From NCBI GenBank assembly GCA_027452145.1, contig DAIDHB010000439.1:34128-98127 (forward strand): DNA of 64,000 bases, given 5' to 3'. The position numbers and the translations under genes were made by a program. Source of the stretch: Planctomycetales bacterium (GTDB lineage: Bacteria > Planctomycetota > Planctomycetia > Isosphaerales > Isosphaeraceae). Below, piece by piece: positions 16,939 to 24,589 of the stretch (its first letter is position 1; each line of letters starts with the position of its first letter). The notes beneath the pieces were generated by a model that worked only from the letters and a program-made list of their open reading frames with translations, was not told where the DNA came from and made no database searches.

Positions 16939-18150
16939 TTACCTCGTCGCCCCCGACGGTCTCGGCATCATCTTGATGCAGACCGGCTTCGGGACCTTCA
17001 CCGTCTGGCCGGTGGGCGCGAGCGTGCCGGACTGGGGATCAATGCGGAAGACCACGATCGAGTCGGAGTCCTGGTTCTCGGCCAGCAGCCAGGCGCCGGT
17101 CGGGTCGATGGCGAAGTTCCGAGGGTTCTTCCCCTGTGTCGGCATGATCCCGGCGAGGGTCAGCTTGCCGGTGGTCGGGTCGATCGCGAACGCGGCGATG
17201 CTGTCGTGCCCGCGGTTGGAACCGTACAGGAACCGGCCGGTCGGATGCACCTGGACCTCGGCCGTGTAGCTCTTTCCGCGGAAGTCGGCGGGAAGCGTCG
17301 AGATCGTCTGGATCTCGGTGAGCGTGCCGGCGTCGGCGTCATACGCGAACGCGGTCACCGTGTTGGCCATCTCGTTGATGACGTAGCCGAACCGGCCCTC
17401 GGGATGAAAGGCGAAGTGCCGCGGGCCCGAGGCCGGCGCGACCTTCGTGAACGGCGGCTCGTGCGGGGCGAGGCGGCCGTTCGCGGGGTCGAAGTCGTAA
17501 ATCAGCACGCGGTCGAGGCCCAGGTCGGCCGCGACGGCGATCCGGTTGGCGGCGTCGAGGTTGATCGAGTGCGCGTGCGGCCCGGTCTGGCGGCCGGGGT
17601 CGGCGCCGTGGCCCTTGTGCTGGATCTTCGTCGACGCCGGGCGCAGCCGGCCGTTTTGCTCGATCGGCAGGCAGCCGACGCTGCCGCTGCCGTAGTTCGC
17701 CACGAGCACGTTCTTGCCCTGGCGGTCGACCACCAGGTGGCACGGGCCCGAGCCGGCCGACAACTGCTGGTTCAGCAGCTCGAGAGCCCCCGTGGCCGGG
17801 TCGATCGAAAAGGCGCTGACGCCCCCGTCGCGATGCCCCTGGATCGTGCCCGACTCATTCGCCGCGTAGAGGAACTGCCGGCTCGGATGGATCGCCAGGA
17901 ACGACGGATCGGGCGACGCGGCGGCCAGCCGCGGCTCGCCGAGCTTGCCCGTGCGGGCGTCGAGATCGATCAGGAAGATCCCGCGGTCGCGGGCGCCGCC
18001 GGAATACGTCCCGACGTAGACCCAGTACGTGCCGAAGCCATTCGCCGGGGCCTGGGCGCGGGCAAGGCCCGTCGCGCCACCCAGGGCCACCAGGGCCGCC
18101 AGCAGGCCCGTCAGGAGCCGGACGCCAGGTCGGGGAACGCCAGTTGCCAT
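16939..18150 (-). CDS. Exported lactonase family (YncE/6-phosphogluconolactonase-like) beta-propeller
   Basis: A 403-residue seven-bladed propeller of the lactonase family. The signal peptide covers about residues 1-33 (LLTGLLAALVALGGATGLARAQA). Repeats read YVGTYSGGARDRGIFLIDLD, GPCHLVVDRQGKNVLVANYG, GPRHFAFHPEGRFGYVINE and RNFAIDPTGAWLLAENQDSD. E. coli Pgl of this fold hydrolyses 6-phosphogluconolactone; the exported planctomycete versions have no proven substrate. The start at 18150 places the signal peptide at the N-terminus; longer in-frame starts add an unlikely 30 residues. It diverges from the DUF1501 gene. Confidence 0.85.
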   Translation of the reverse strand: MATGVPRPGVRLLTGLLAALVALGGATGLARAQAPANGFGTYWVYVGTYSGGARDRGIFLIDLDARTGKLGEPRLAAASPDPSFLAIHPSRQFLYAANESGTIQGHRDGGVSAFSIDPATGALELLNQQLSAGSGPCHLVVDRQGKNVLVANYGSGSVGCLPIEQNGRLRPASTKIQHKGHGADPGRQTGPHAHSINLDAANRIAVAADLGLDRVLIYDFDPANGRLAPHEPPFTKVAPASGPRHFAFHPEGRFGYVINEMANTVTAFAYDADAGTLTEIQTISTLPADFRGKSYTAEVQVHPTGRFLYGSNRGHDSIAAFAIDPTTGKLTLAGIMPTQGKNPRNFAIDPTGAWLLAENQDSDSIVVFRIDPQSGTLAPTGQTVKVPKPVCIKMMPRPSGATR

Positions 18151-18423
18151 CGCGCGACTCCGAAGCTCGAAAGGACCGTTTCCGATTTCCATGCCAGATT
18201 GACCGGTGCCGACCATATCACAGCCCATCGCGACGGGCAAGGAATCGGCCGGCCGCGGTCATTCGGGCTCATCGGGCGCGGGCCGAAACGACCGGTCGGG
18301 AAAATGCGGGTCGAGGTCTGCCTCGGACCTCGGACGCGACTCTGCGGTGTCCGGCGACGCGGCTCGTCTGGTAGAATGATGCTGGAAATCCCGCCCCGCC
18401 CGATTCCCTCCGGACGTCGCGTC

Positions 18424-19920
18424 ATGAACCTGAACAACCCCTCCCGCCTGCTCGATCATCCCGGGCTGCGGCTCAACCGCCGGCACTTCTTCTCGCGCGC
18501 CAGCCTGGGGTTGGGCGGCGTGGCTCTGGCGTCGCTGCTGACGGAGTCGGCGCGAGCAACAGCCGGCCCGGATACGCCGGCCGGATCGCTCGCCATCGAC
18601 CCGCTGTCGGGCGGCACGATGCGCGCGTATCATGTCCCGCCAAGGGCCAAACGGGTGATCTACCTGTTCATGAGCGGCGGGCCGTCGCAGCTCGACCTGT
18701 TCGACTACAAGCCGATGCTCAACCGGATGAACGGGCAGGACCTGCCCGAGTCCGTCCGCATGGGCCAGCGGCTGACGTCGATGTCGGCCAACCAGGCCAC
18801 GCTGCCGATGGCCGGCTCGATCTTCGGCTTCGCCCGGCACGGACAATCGGGCGCGTGGGTCAGCGAGCTGTTGCCGCACACGGCAAAGGTCGTGGATGAC
18901 CTGTGCATCGTCAACTCGCTGTACACCGAGGCGATCAACCACGACCCGGCGATCACGTTCTTCCAGACGGGCTCGACGATCGCCGGTCGACCGTCGATGG
19001 GAGCCTGGCTGAGCTACGGGCTGGGCGCGCTCAATCACAACCTGCCGACATTCTGCGTGCTGATCAGCCGCAAGCGGCCCGATCAGCCGCTGTACTCGCG
19101 CCTGTGGGGCAACGGGTTCTTGCCGTCCGTGCACCAGGGCGTCGAGTTCCGCGCGGGCGCTGATCCCGTGCTGTTCCTCGACAACCCGCCGGGGGTCTCG
19201 TCCGCCGGGCGGCGGAAGATGCTGGATCGCCTGCGCGAGCTGCACCAGGAGGAATACGACCGGTCGCTCGATCCGTCGATCCAGGCGCGGATCGCGCAGT
19301 ATGAGATGGCCTATCGGATGCAGACCTCCGTCCCCGAGGCCACGCGCGTCGCCGACGAGCCCGATCATGTCTTCGACCTGTACGGACCCGACGCCCGGAA
19401 GCCGGGGACGTTCGCCGCGAACTGCCTGCTGGCCCGGCGGCTGGCCGAGCGCGACGTCCGCTTCATCCAGCTCTATCATCCCGGCTGGGACCACCACGGA
19501 GGATTACCCGCCGGCATCCGCCAGCTCTGCAGCGAGACCGACCGCGGCTGCGCGGCGCTCATCACCGATTTGAAGCAGCGCGGGATGCTGGACGATACGC
19601 TTGTGCTCTGGGGCGGCGAGTTCGGCCGCACGAATTACAGCCAGGGGAAGCTCACGGCGACCGACTACGGCCGCGACCACCACCCGCGGTGCTTCACCGC
19701 CTGGGCCGCCGGCGGCGGAGTGAAGCCGGGCATCACCCACGGCACCACCGACCCCTTCGGCTACAGCGTCGCGACCGACGGCGTGCACGTCCACGACTTC
19801 CACGCCACGATCCTGCACCTCCTGGGCGTCGATCACGAACGGCTCAACTACAAGCACCAGGGCCGTTACTACCGCCTTACCGACGTCGCCGGCAAGGTGG
19901 TGCGAGGGTTGATTGCTTAG
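18424..19920 (+). CDS. DUF1501 protein, Tat-exported
   Basis: A 498-residue DUF1501 protein. The Tat signal LNRRHFFSRASLGLGGVALA lies at about residues 18-37. The alkaline-phosphatase-like core shows YLFMSGGPSQLDLFDYKP, ELLPHTAKVVDDLCIVNSLY, NHDPAITFFQTGS and, towards the end, WGGEFGRTNYSQG and GRDHHPRCFTAWAAGGGVKPG. Acidic and His residues in these blocks are the probable metal ligands. Function is not established; sulfatase-like chemistry is assumed. DUF1501 genes normally pair with a PSD1 cytochrome gene; the only one in the window is 10 kb away and on the other strand, so this copy is unpaired. The stop codon directly abuts a tandem repeat. Confidence 0.9.
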   Translation: MNLNNPSRLLDHPGLRLNRRHFFSRASLGLGGVALASLLTESARATAGPDTPAGSLAIDPLSGGTMRAYHVPPRAKRVIYLFMSGGPSQLDLFDYKPMLNRMNGQDLPESVRMGQRLTSMSANQATLPMAGSIFGFARHGQSGAWVSELLPHTAKVVDDLCIVNSLYTEAINHDPAITFFQTGSTIAGRPSMGAWLSYGLGALNHNLPTFCVLISRKRPDQPLYSRLWGNGFLPSVHQGVEFRAGADPVLFLDNPPGVSSAGRRKMLDRLRELHQEEYDRSLDPSIQARIAQYEMAYRMQTSVPEATRVADEPDHVFDLYGPDARKPGTFAANCLLARRLAERDVRFIQLYHPGWDHHGGLPAGIRQLCSETDRGCAALITDLKQRGMLDDTLVLWGGEFGRTNYSQGKLTATDYGRDHHPRCFTAWAAGGGVKPGITHGTTDPFGYSVATDGVHVHDFHATILHLLGVDHERLNYKHQGRYYRLTDVAGKVVRGLIA

Positions 19921-20113
19921 TCATTACTTGGTCATTAGTCATTGGTCATTAGTCATTGGTTCGCTGTCGCGGATGTCCGGAGCCACTCCGGGATGACCGG
20001 CCGATCGACGAGCGGCCGGCGAGCGCGCGAGGTGCGGCAGTTCACCAATGACCAATGACCAATGACCAATGACCAATGACCAATGACCAATGACCAATGA
20101 CCAATGACCAATG
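19918..20113. repeat. ACCAATG 7-bp tandem array with an inverted partner
   Basis: ACCAATG is repeated ten times without a break at 20044-20113. At 19918-19958 the inverse unit (GTCATTGG/GTCATTAG) occurs about five times, so the two blocks can pair around an 85-base GC-rich centre. The left block begins in the stop codon of the DUF1501 gene and the right block ends at the stop codon of the alcohol dehydrogenase gene. It may serve as a bidirectional transcript end, and copy number is likely to vary. Confidence 0.85.
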
Positions 20114-20114
20114 A

Positions 20115-21293
20115 CTAGGAAGCCCACGGATCCAGCACGACCTTGATGCACTCGTCCTGCTTGTCGCGGAAGGTCTTGTAGGCCTCGGGCGCGGCGCCCA
20201 GAGGCAGGCGGTGGGTGATGATGAAGGTCGGGTCGATCTCGCCCTTCTCGATCCGCTCGAGCAGGGGTTTCATGTAACGGTGCATGTGGGTCTGGCCCAT
20301 CCTGAGCGTGAGCGCCTTGGCGAAGGCCAGGCCCATCGGGAACTTGTCGAGCAGGCCGCCATAGACGCCGGGGATCGAGACCGTGCCCCCCTTGCGGCAG
20401 ACCTGGATCGCACGGCGCAGGGCGTGCGAGCGATCGGTCTCCATCATCAGCGTGGTCTTGGCCAGGTCGTACCAGGCGTCGAGCGTGGTGCCGTGGGCCT
20501 CGAGGCCGACCGCGTCGATGCACGAGTCCGGCCCGCGGCCGCCGGTCATTTCCTTGATGGCCTGCATCACATCGACCTGCTCGTAGTTGAGCACGTCGGC
20601 CTTCGCACGGGACTGGGCCATGCGGAGCCGCTCGGGGATGCGGTCGATCGCGATGACGCGCTCGGCGCCCAGGGCGTAGGCCGACACGATCGCGAGCAGG
20701 CCGACCGGCCCGCAGCCGAAGACCGCCACGGTGTCGCCGCGCTCGATGTTGCAGTTCTCGGCGGCCATGTAGGCCGTCGGCAGGATGTCGGAGAGGAACA
20801 GCACCTTCTCGTCGCTGAGGCTCTCGGGCACCTTGAGCGGCCCCACGTCGGCGAACGGCACGCGCACATACTGCGCCTGGCCGCCGGCGTAGCCGCCGTA
20901 GACGTGCGAGTAGCCGAACAGCCCCGCGCCGGTGTAGCCGTACATCGTCTCGCAGGTCCGCGCGCCGGGGTTGCTGTTGTCGCACAGCGACCAGAGCTGC
21001 TTGTTGCAGAAGAAGCAGTTGCCGCAACTGATCGTGAACGGCACGACGACCCGGTCGCCGGCCTTGAGGTTCTTCACCCCGGGGCCGACTTCCATCACCT
21101 CGCCCATGAACTCGTGGCCGAGGACGTCGCCGCGCTCCATCTGGGGGATGAAACCGTCGAGCAGGTGGAGATCAGAGCCGCAGATGGCGGTGCGGGTGAT
21201 CTTCAGCACGGCGTCGCGGGGGTTGATGATCTTCGGGTCGGGCACATCCTCGACGGCGACGCGGTTCTTGCCCAGCCAGCAGAGGGCTTTCAT
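20115..21293 (-). CDS. Zinc-dependent alcohol dehydrogenase, glutathione-independent formaldehyde dehydrogenase-like
   Basis: A 392-residue medium-chain dehydrogenase. Catalytic zinc ligands are C38 (TAICGSDLH), H60 and E61 (LGHEF). The structural zinc loop carries C90, C93, C96 and C104 (CGNCFFCNKQLWSLC). The NAD-binding loop is VFGCGPVGLLA. The insertion after the zinc loop (NPGARTCETMYGYTGAGLFG) and the long C-terminal part match the FDH-like subgroup related to Pseudomonas glutathione-independent formaldehyde dehydrogenase, but the exact substrate is not certain. A C1 role would agree with the Fae-family gene at 58090. It converges on the DUF1501 gene across the tandem repeat array. Confidence 0.88.
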   Translation of the reverse strand: MKALCWLGKNRVAVEDVPDPKIINPRDAVLKITRTAICGSDLHLLDGFIPQMERGDVLGHEFMGEVMEVGPGVKNLKAGDRVVVPFTISCGNCFFCNKQLWSLCDNSNPGARTCETMYGYTGAGLFGYSHVYGGYAGGQAQYVRVPFADVGPLKVPESLSDEKVLFLSDILPTAYMAAENCNIERGDTVAVFGCGPVGLLAIVSAYALGAERVIAIDRIPERLRMAQSRAKADVLNYEQVDVMQAIKEMTGGRGPDSCIDAVGLEAHGTTLDAWYDLAKTTLMMETDRSHALRRAIQVCRKGGTVSIPGVYGGLLDKFPMGLAFAKALTLRMGQTHMHRYMKPLLERIEKGEIDPTFIITHRLPLGAAPEAYKTFRDKQDECIKVVLDPWAS

Positions 21294-21425
21294 GTGGGGA
21301 ACTCCTGAGGGATGAGGGGATTCGGCCTGGGTGCGGGACGCCCGTGCCCGCGGTGCGGGGCGAGGCGGTGCGGTGCGGTGCGGCGCGGCGCGACAGGCTT
21401 CGGGGTCGATGTGCTCCCGTACGGC

Positions 21426-22208
21426 TCAATGGCCCTTGGGCTGGCCGTCGACGCTGGCGATCTCGCCGGTCTCCATGACCTGCTTGAAGCGCCTGAGGTC
21501 GTCCTCCATCTGGATGCGGGGCTCCTCGCCGAAGAGCCAGGCGATCGCGCGGCCGAAGTGGCCGCCGGGGGGCTCATAGTTGAGCTCGACGTGGACCTCG
21601 GTGCCGCGGCCGCCGGGGGCCTTGTTGAAGCGGACGGTGCCGGCGTGGTCGACCTCGGAGCCCTCGACCGAGCGCCAGGCGATCAGCTCGTTGGGCTTCT
21701 CATTGATGATCTCGGCGTCCCACTCGATGGTCGAGCCCAGCGGTCCTCGGACGACCCAGTGCGAGCGGTCCGGTCCGGAGGAGGTGACGTTCTGGAGGTG
21801 GAGCATGAAGCGGGGCAGATTCTCGAGGTGTCGCCAGAAGCCGAAGACTTCCTCGACGGGGCGTGACACGGTGACGCTGCGCTTGATGAGGATGCCGCGG
21901 TGGACGTCGCCTCGCTTGAGCGCGGGGCCGCCGGCGTCGGCCGTGCTGACGCCCAGCCGGTCGTAGAGCTGGCAATGCCCGGTGGCACCGCGCTGGATCA
22001 GGCCGCCGCCGACGGCGGCCAGCGCCAGACTGGCGAGGGACCGCTCCCTGAGTCCGTGGAAGACCAGCGCCGCGCCCGCGACGCCGGAAATCCATCGTTC
22101 CAGCTCGCCGACGTTCCGGCGATCGGCCGGAAGGGACCGGTCCGCCTCGACGGCCACGCGGGCCGTGGTGCGGGCTTGCCGCGGCGGTGCCGATGAGAAC
22201 GTGGTCAT
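21426..22208 (-). CDS. SRPBCC-domain membrane protein (DUF2892 plus cyclase/dehydrase)
   Basis: A 260-residue protein. Residues about 35-85 look like a DUF2892/YgaP-type membrane segment (ERWISGVAGAALVFHGL, SLASLALAAVGGGLIQRG). Residues about 108-255 form an SRPBCC domain: RSVTVSRPVEEVFGFWRHLE, FMLHLQNV, HWVVRGPLGSTIEWDAEI and GTVRFNKAPGGRGTEVHVEL. SRPBCC folds bind hydrophobic ligands. The ATG at 22208 has the ribosome site GAGGAGTCATC. It diverges from a small membrane protein with DUF883/stress features, and this pairing suggests a role in envelope stress; that is inference. Confidence 0.85.
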   Translation of the reverse strand: MTTFSSAPPRQARTTARVAVEADRSLPADRRNVGELERWISGVAGAALVFHGLRERSLASLALAAVGGGLIQRGATGHCQLYDRLGVSTADAGGPALKRGDVHRGILIKRSVTVSRPVEEVFGFWRHLENLPRFMLHLQNVTSSGPDRSHWVVRGPLGSTIEWDAEIINEKPNELIAWRSVEGSEVDHAGTVRFNKAPGGRGTEVHVELNYEPPGGHFGRAIAWLFGEEPRIQMEDDLRRFKQVMETGEIASVDGQPKGH

Positions 22209-22451
22209 GATGACTCCTCGTGTGAAGCAAGGGCCGGGAGAATGGGAGATCGGGCGTCTCGCGGGCGACGGGCGGAGATCGTCGCCCCACGCGGATCGGC
22301 CGGGCACGGCGCGAAAACGGCCGCAAACCCCATGCCCGACGCGGGCCGTCGCCCTCCCAGGGGGCCGGCATCGCCTTTGCACGATGGGTCGGGAGTCGGA
22401 GGGATTTCCATCGATTTGCAACCCTCTTGCCGCAGGGCAAAGGAGTCATCA

Positions 22452-22874
22452 ATGTCCAGGAGGAATCACGCCCGCCGCGTCCATGCACCCTACGGCGACC
22501 ACCCCGGCATCGGCTATGCCGACGAGCCCGGCGCCCGCCGCGAGGGCGAGATGGGGGACGATCGGGGAGACGAGTGGTCGATGGGAGGGGCCCGTCGGGT
22601 CATTTCCGAGCGCCCGTATGCGTCGATCATGACGGGCTTCGGGCTGGGGTTCGGCCTCGGGCTGCTCGTGACGCTGCTCCTGTCGCGCGACGAGGACGAG
22701 AGCCTGTTCGAGCGATATGCCCCCGAGGCGATCCAGGACCTTCCCGATCGGTTCCACCGCGCGCGGAAGAACCTGGCCTCGTCCGTGCCGCAGTCGTTCA
22801 AGCACGCCGGCGAATCGTTCAGGCACGCGGGCGAATCGATCGCGTCGCTGGTCCCCTCGTCGTGGCGGCGATGA
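22452..22874 (+). CDS. Small single-TM stress-type membrane protein
   Basis: A 140-residue protein started at the ATG at 22452 after AAAGGAGTCATCA. A Gly-rich membrane span is at about 58-77 (SIMTGFGLGFGLGLLVTLLL), preceded by a charged N-terminal half and followed by a helical tail with a repeated FKHAGESFRHAGES unit. The design resembles DUF883/YqjD-like proteins that sit on the inner membrane in stress or stationary phase, but I cannot confirm the family. A strong terminator follows 45 bases downstream. Confidence 0.65.
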   Translation: MSRRNHARRVHAPYGDHPGIGYADEPGARREGEMGDDRGDEWSMGGARRVISERPYASIMTGFGLGFGLGLLVTLLLSRDEDESLFERYAPEAIQDLPDRFHRARKNLASSVPQSFKHAGESFRHAGESIASLVPSSWRR

Positions 22875-22918
22875 GTCGGGCTAACGGCCGTCTGGCGGTG
22901 GAACGTTTGGCAGCGTGG

Positions 22919-22952
22919 ACCCGGCCCGGTGTGAACCCGGGCCGGGTTTTTT
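22919..22952 (+). terminator. Rho-independent terminator
   Basis: An 11-base-pair perfect stem (ACCCGGCCCGG at 22919-22929 with its complement at 22937-22947), a 7-base loop and a run of six T at 22947-22952. It ends the transcript of the small membrane protein at 22452-22874. It is the best intrinsic terminator seen in the window. Confidence 0.88.
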
Positions 22953-23231
22953 GTTGCGCCGCGACTGACCGGCCTGTCCCTTCGCTCGGCGCCGCGCAGC
23001 GCCGCCCCGGCGGCCTGGCGGGAGGCCGGCTCCGGGCCGGTGGATGGTGAAGCAAGGCCGTCGGAAAATGAGTTCGGCCCGCCGATCGCCCCCCGGGAGC
23101 GGGCCGCTCGATCCACTGGGGGTCGAGCGGCGTCCGCGTCCGGTGAGGGCGAGGCGGGCCGGGTCAAGCGGACGTCAGATCAGGATGTCAGTCACGCGTG
23201 CGAGCGACACACCCGATCATCGAGTCCGTCG
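22953..23231. other. Non-coding interval after the terminator
   Basis: Together with the terminator this makes a 357-base gap between two convergent genes. The sequence is GC-rich with several short GGCC-type palindromes. I see no gene, RNA or promoter that I can support. Confidence 0.5.
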
Positions 23232-24173
23232 TCAGGGCTGGACCGTGGTGGTCGCGGGGACCGCCGCCGGGGTGGCGCCGGGCTGGCCGATCGCGCTCGG
23301 GTTCGTGTTGGTGTTCGTGTTCGCGCCGTTCCGAAGCTGGTTCCGCAGCGAGTTGCTCGGCTCCTGGACCTGCAAGCGGCGGATCTGGTTGGTGATGATC
23401 TGCTGGGCCCGCTGGAGCTCCTCGAGAGAGAGCTGGTTGTCGTTGTTGGCGTCGAGGATGCGGAACGCGGCGTGCGCCGGCTCGGTGAGGGCCTTGTCGA
23501 ACTCCGCCATGCTGATGGCGCCGTTGCGGTCGGTGTCGACGGTCTGGAAGCCGATCTGCACGGCCATCTTCGCCGTCTCGCCGACGGCGCGGTTCAGCTC
23601 GGCCGGGCTGAGCTGCCCGTCCTGGTTGGTATCGGCGACCTGGAAGAGCATGCCGACGCCCTGCTGGACGGCCTGGCGCAGCTCGGGGGCCTCGATCTTG
23701 CGATTCTTGTTGGTGTCGAGGAGGTTGCCGATGGCCTGCACCGGGTTGTTGGCGATGTTGCGGGCCGTGGCGGCCGGGTCGCCGGCGGGCGCGTTCGCGG
23801 GGGCCTCCCCGGCATTCTGCGGCTTGCCCTTCTCGAAGACGTAGCGGAGCAGCGGCTGCTGTCGGAACAGTTGCTCGCGAGCGGCCTGGGCCTCCTGCGG
23901 CTCGAGGACGCCGTCGCCATTGGTGTCGGCGCGGAAGAAGAAGCCGCCGACCAGCAGGTTGCCGGTGTCGATCGCTTCCTTCTGCGAGATCTGGCCGTCG
24001 TTGTTCGTGTCGGCCATCTTGAAGAGCATCTTGGCGGTATCCTGGATGTCGCCGATGCTATCGATCGGGCCCGGCAGGTCCCCGGCCTGGTGTTGCTGGG
24101 CCATCGCCCGGCCGGAGCCCAGTCCGGCGATCCCCAGGGCCATGAACCCTGCCATCAACAATCGAATACGCAT
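23232..24173 (-). CDS. Exported EF-hand protein with six calcium-binding loops
   Basis: A 313-residue protein. The signal peptide is residues 1-25 (LLMAGFMALGIAGLGSGRAMAQ). Six EF-hand loops are visible in order: DTNNDGQISQKE, DTNGDGVLEPQE, DTNKNRKIEAPE, DTNQDGQLSPAE, DTDRNGAISMAE and DANNDNQLSLEE. The third loop has Arg at position 6-7 and is probably a weak binder. The C-terminus is a low-complexity tail rich in Asn, Thr, Ala and Pro. It is likely a periplasmic calcium buffer or sensor; the partner is unknown. The frame upstream of the ATG at 24173 does not look coding. Confidence 0.88.
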   Translation of the reverse strand: MRIRLLMAGFMALGIAGLGSGRAMAQQHQAGDLPGPIDSIGDIQDTAKMLFKMADTNNDGQISQKEAIDTGNLLVGGFFFRADTNGDGVLEPQEAQAAREQLFRQQPLLRYVFEKGKPQNAGEAPANAPAGDPAATARNIANNPVQAIGNLLDTNKNRKIEAPELRQAVQQGVGMLFQVADTNQDGQLSPAELNRAVGETAKMAVQIGFQTVDTDRNGAISMAEFDKALTEPAHAAFRILDANNDNQLSLEELQRAQQIITNQIRRLQVQEPSNSLRNQLRNGANTNTNTNPSAIGQPGATPAAVPATTTVQP

Positions 24174-24589
24174 GTAGTTGTCTCCATTCGCGGTCGTGGG
24201 TTTCCTTTTCCCTTCCTGGCGTCGGGCGAAAGCGGCCATCGAGGCCGGACGCCACCATCCGGCCCTCGTCGTCCCTGGCCACCCTTGAGTCGGGCAGGTA
24301 GTGCAACCCGGGTGCCGCGCGAGGCCGTATTACCGCTAAAATTCGCACCAGACGGGAGATTCCGGATGCATGCAATCGGCCGGAGCGGAGGACTGGGCGG
24401 TTTCGCATCAAGATGGTGAAGATGTCCGTCAGCGAGGCGCCGCGCCGGGGCATGCGGCGCGCGGGGGCGCCCGGCGGGCGGGGGGCCCGTGGGCGCCGGG
24501 TTTCCGCCGGACGCGAAGGATCGTGCGCGGTGAGGAGACGTGCGCGCGCCAATCGCCGACGACCGGCGACCGCGGCGGCGCCGGCCGGT
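24174..24589. other. Non-coding interval
   Basis: This 416-base gap between two leftward genes should hold the end of the PVC-type gene transcript and the promoter of the EF-hand gene. A short AT-rich patch near 24330-24350 (TATTACCGCTAAAATT) is the only promoter-like stretch. Open frames here are GC artefacts with Arg/Pro-rich translations. Confidence 0.4.

Noticed and set aside
19918..20113. CRISPR-like array
   Set aside because: The repeats are 7-bp tandem units without spacers and no cas gene is near.
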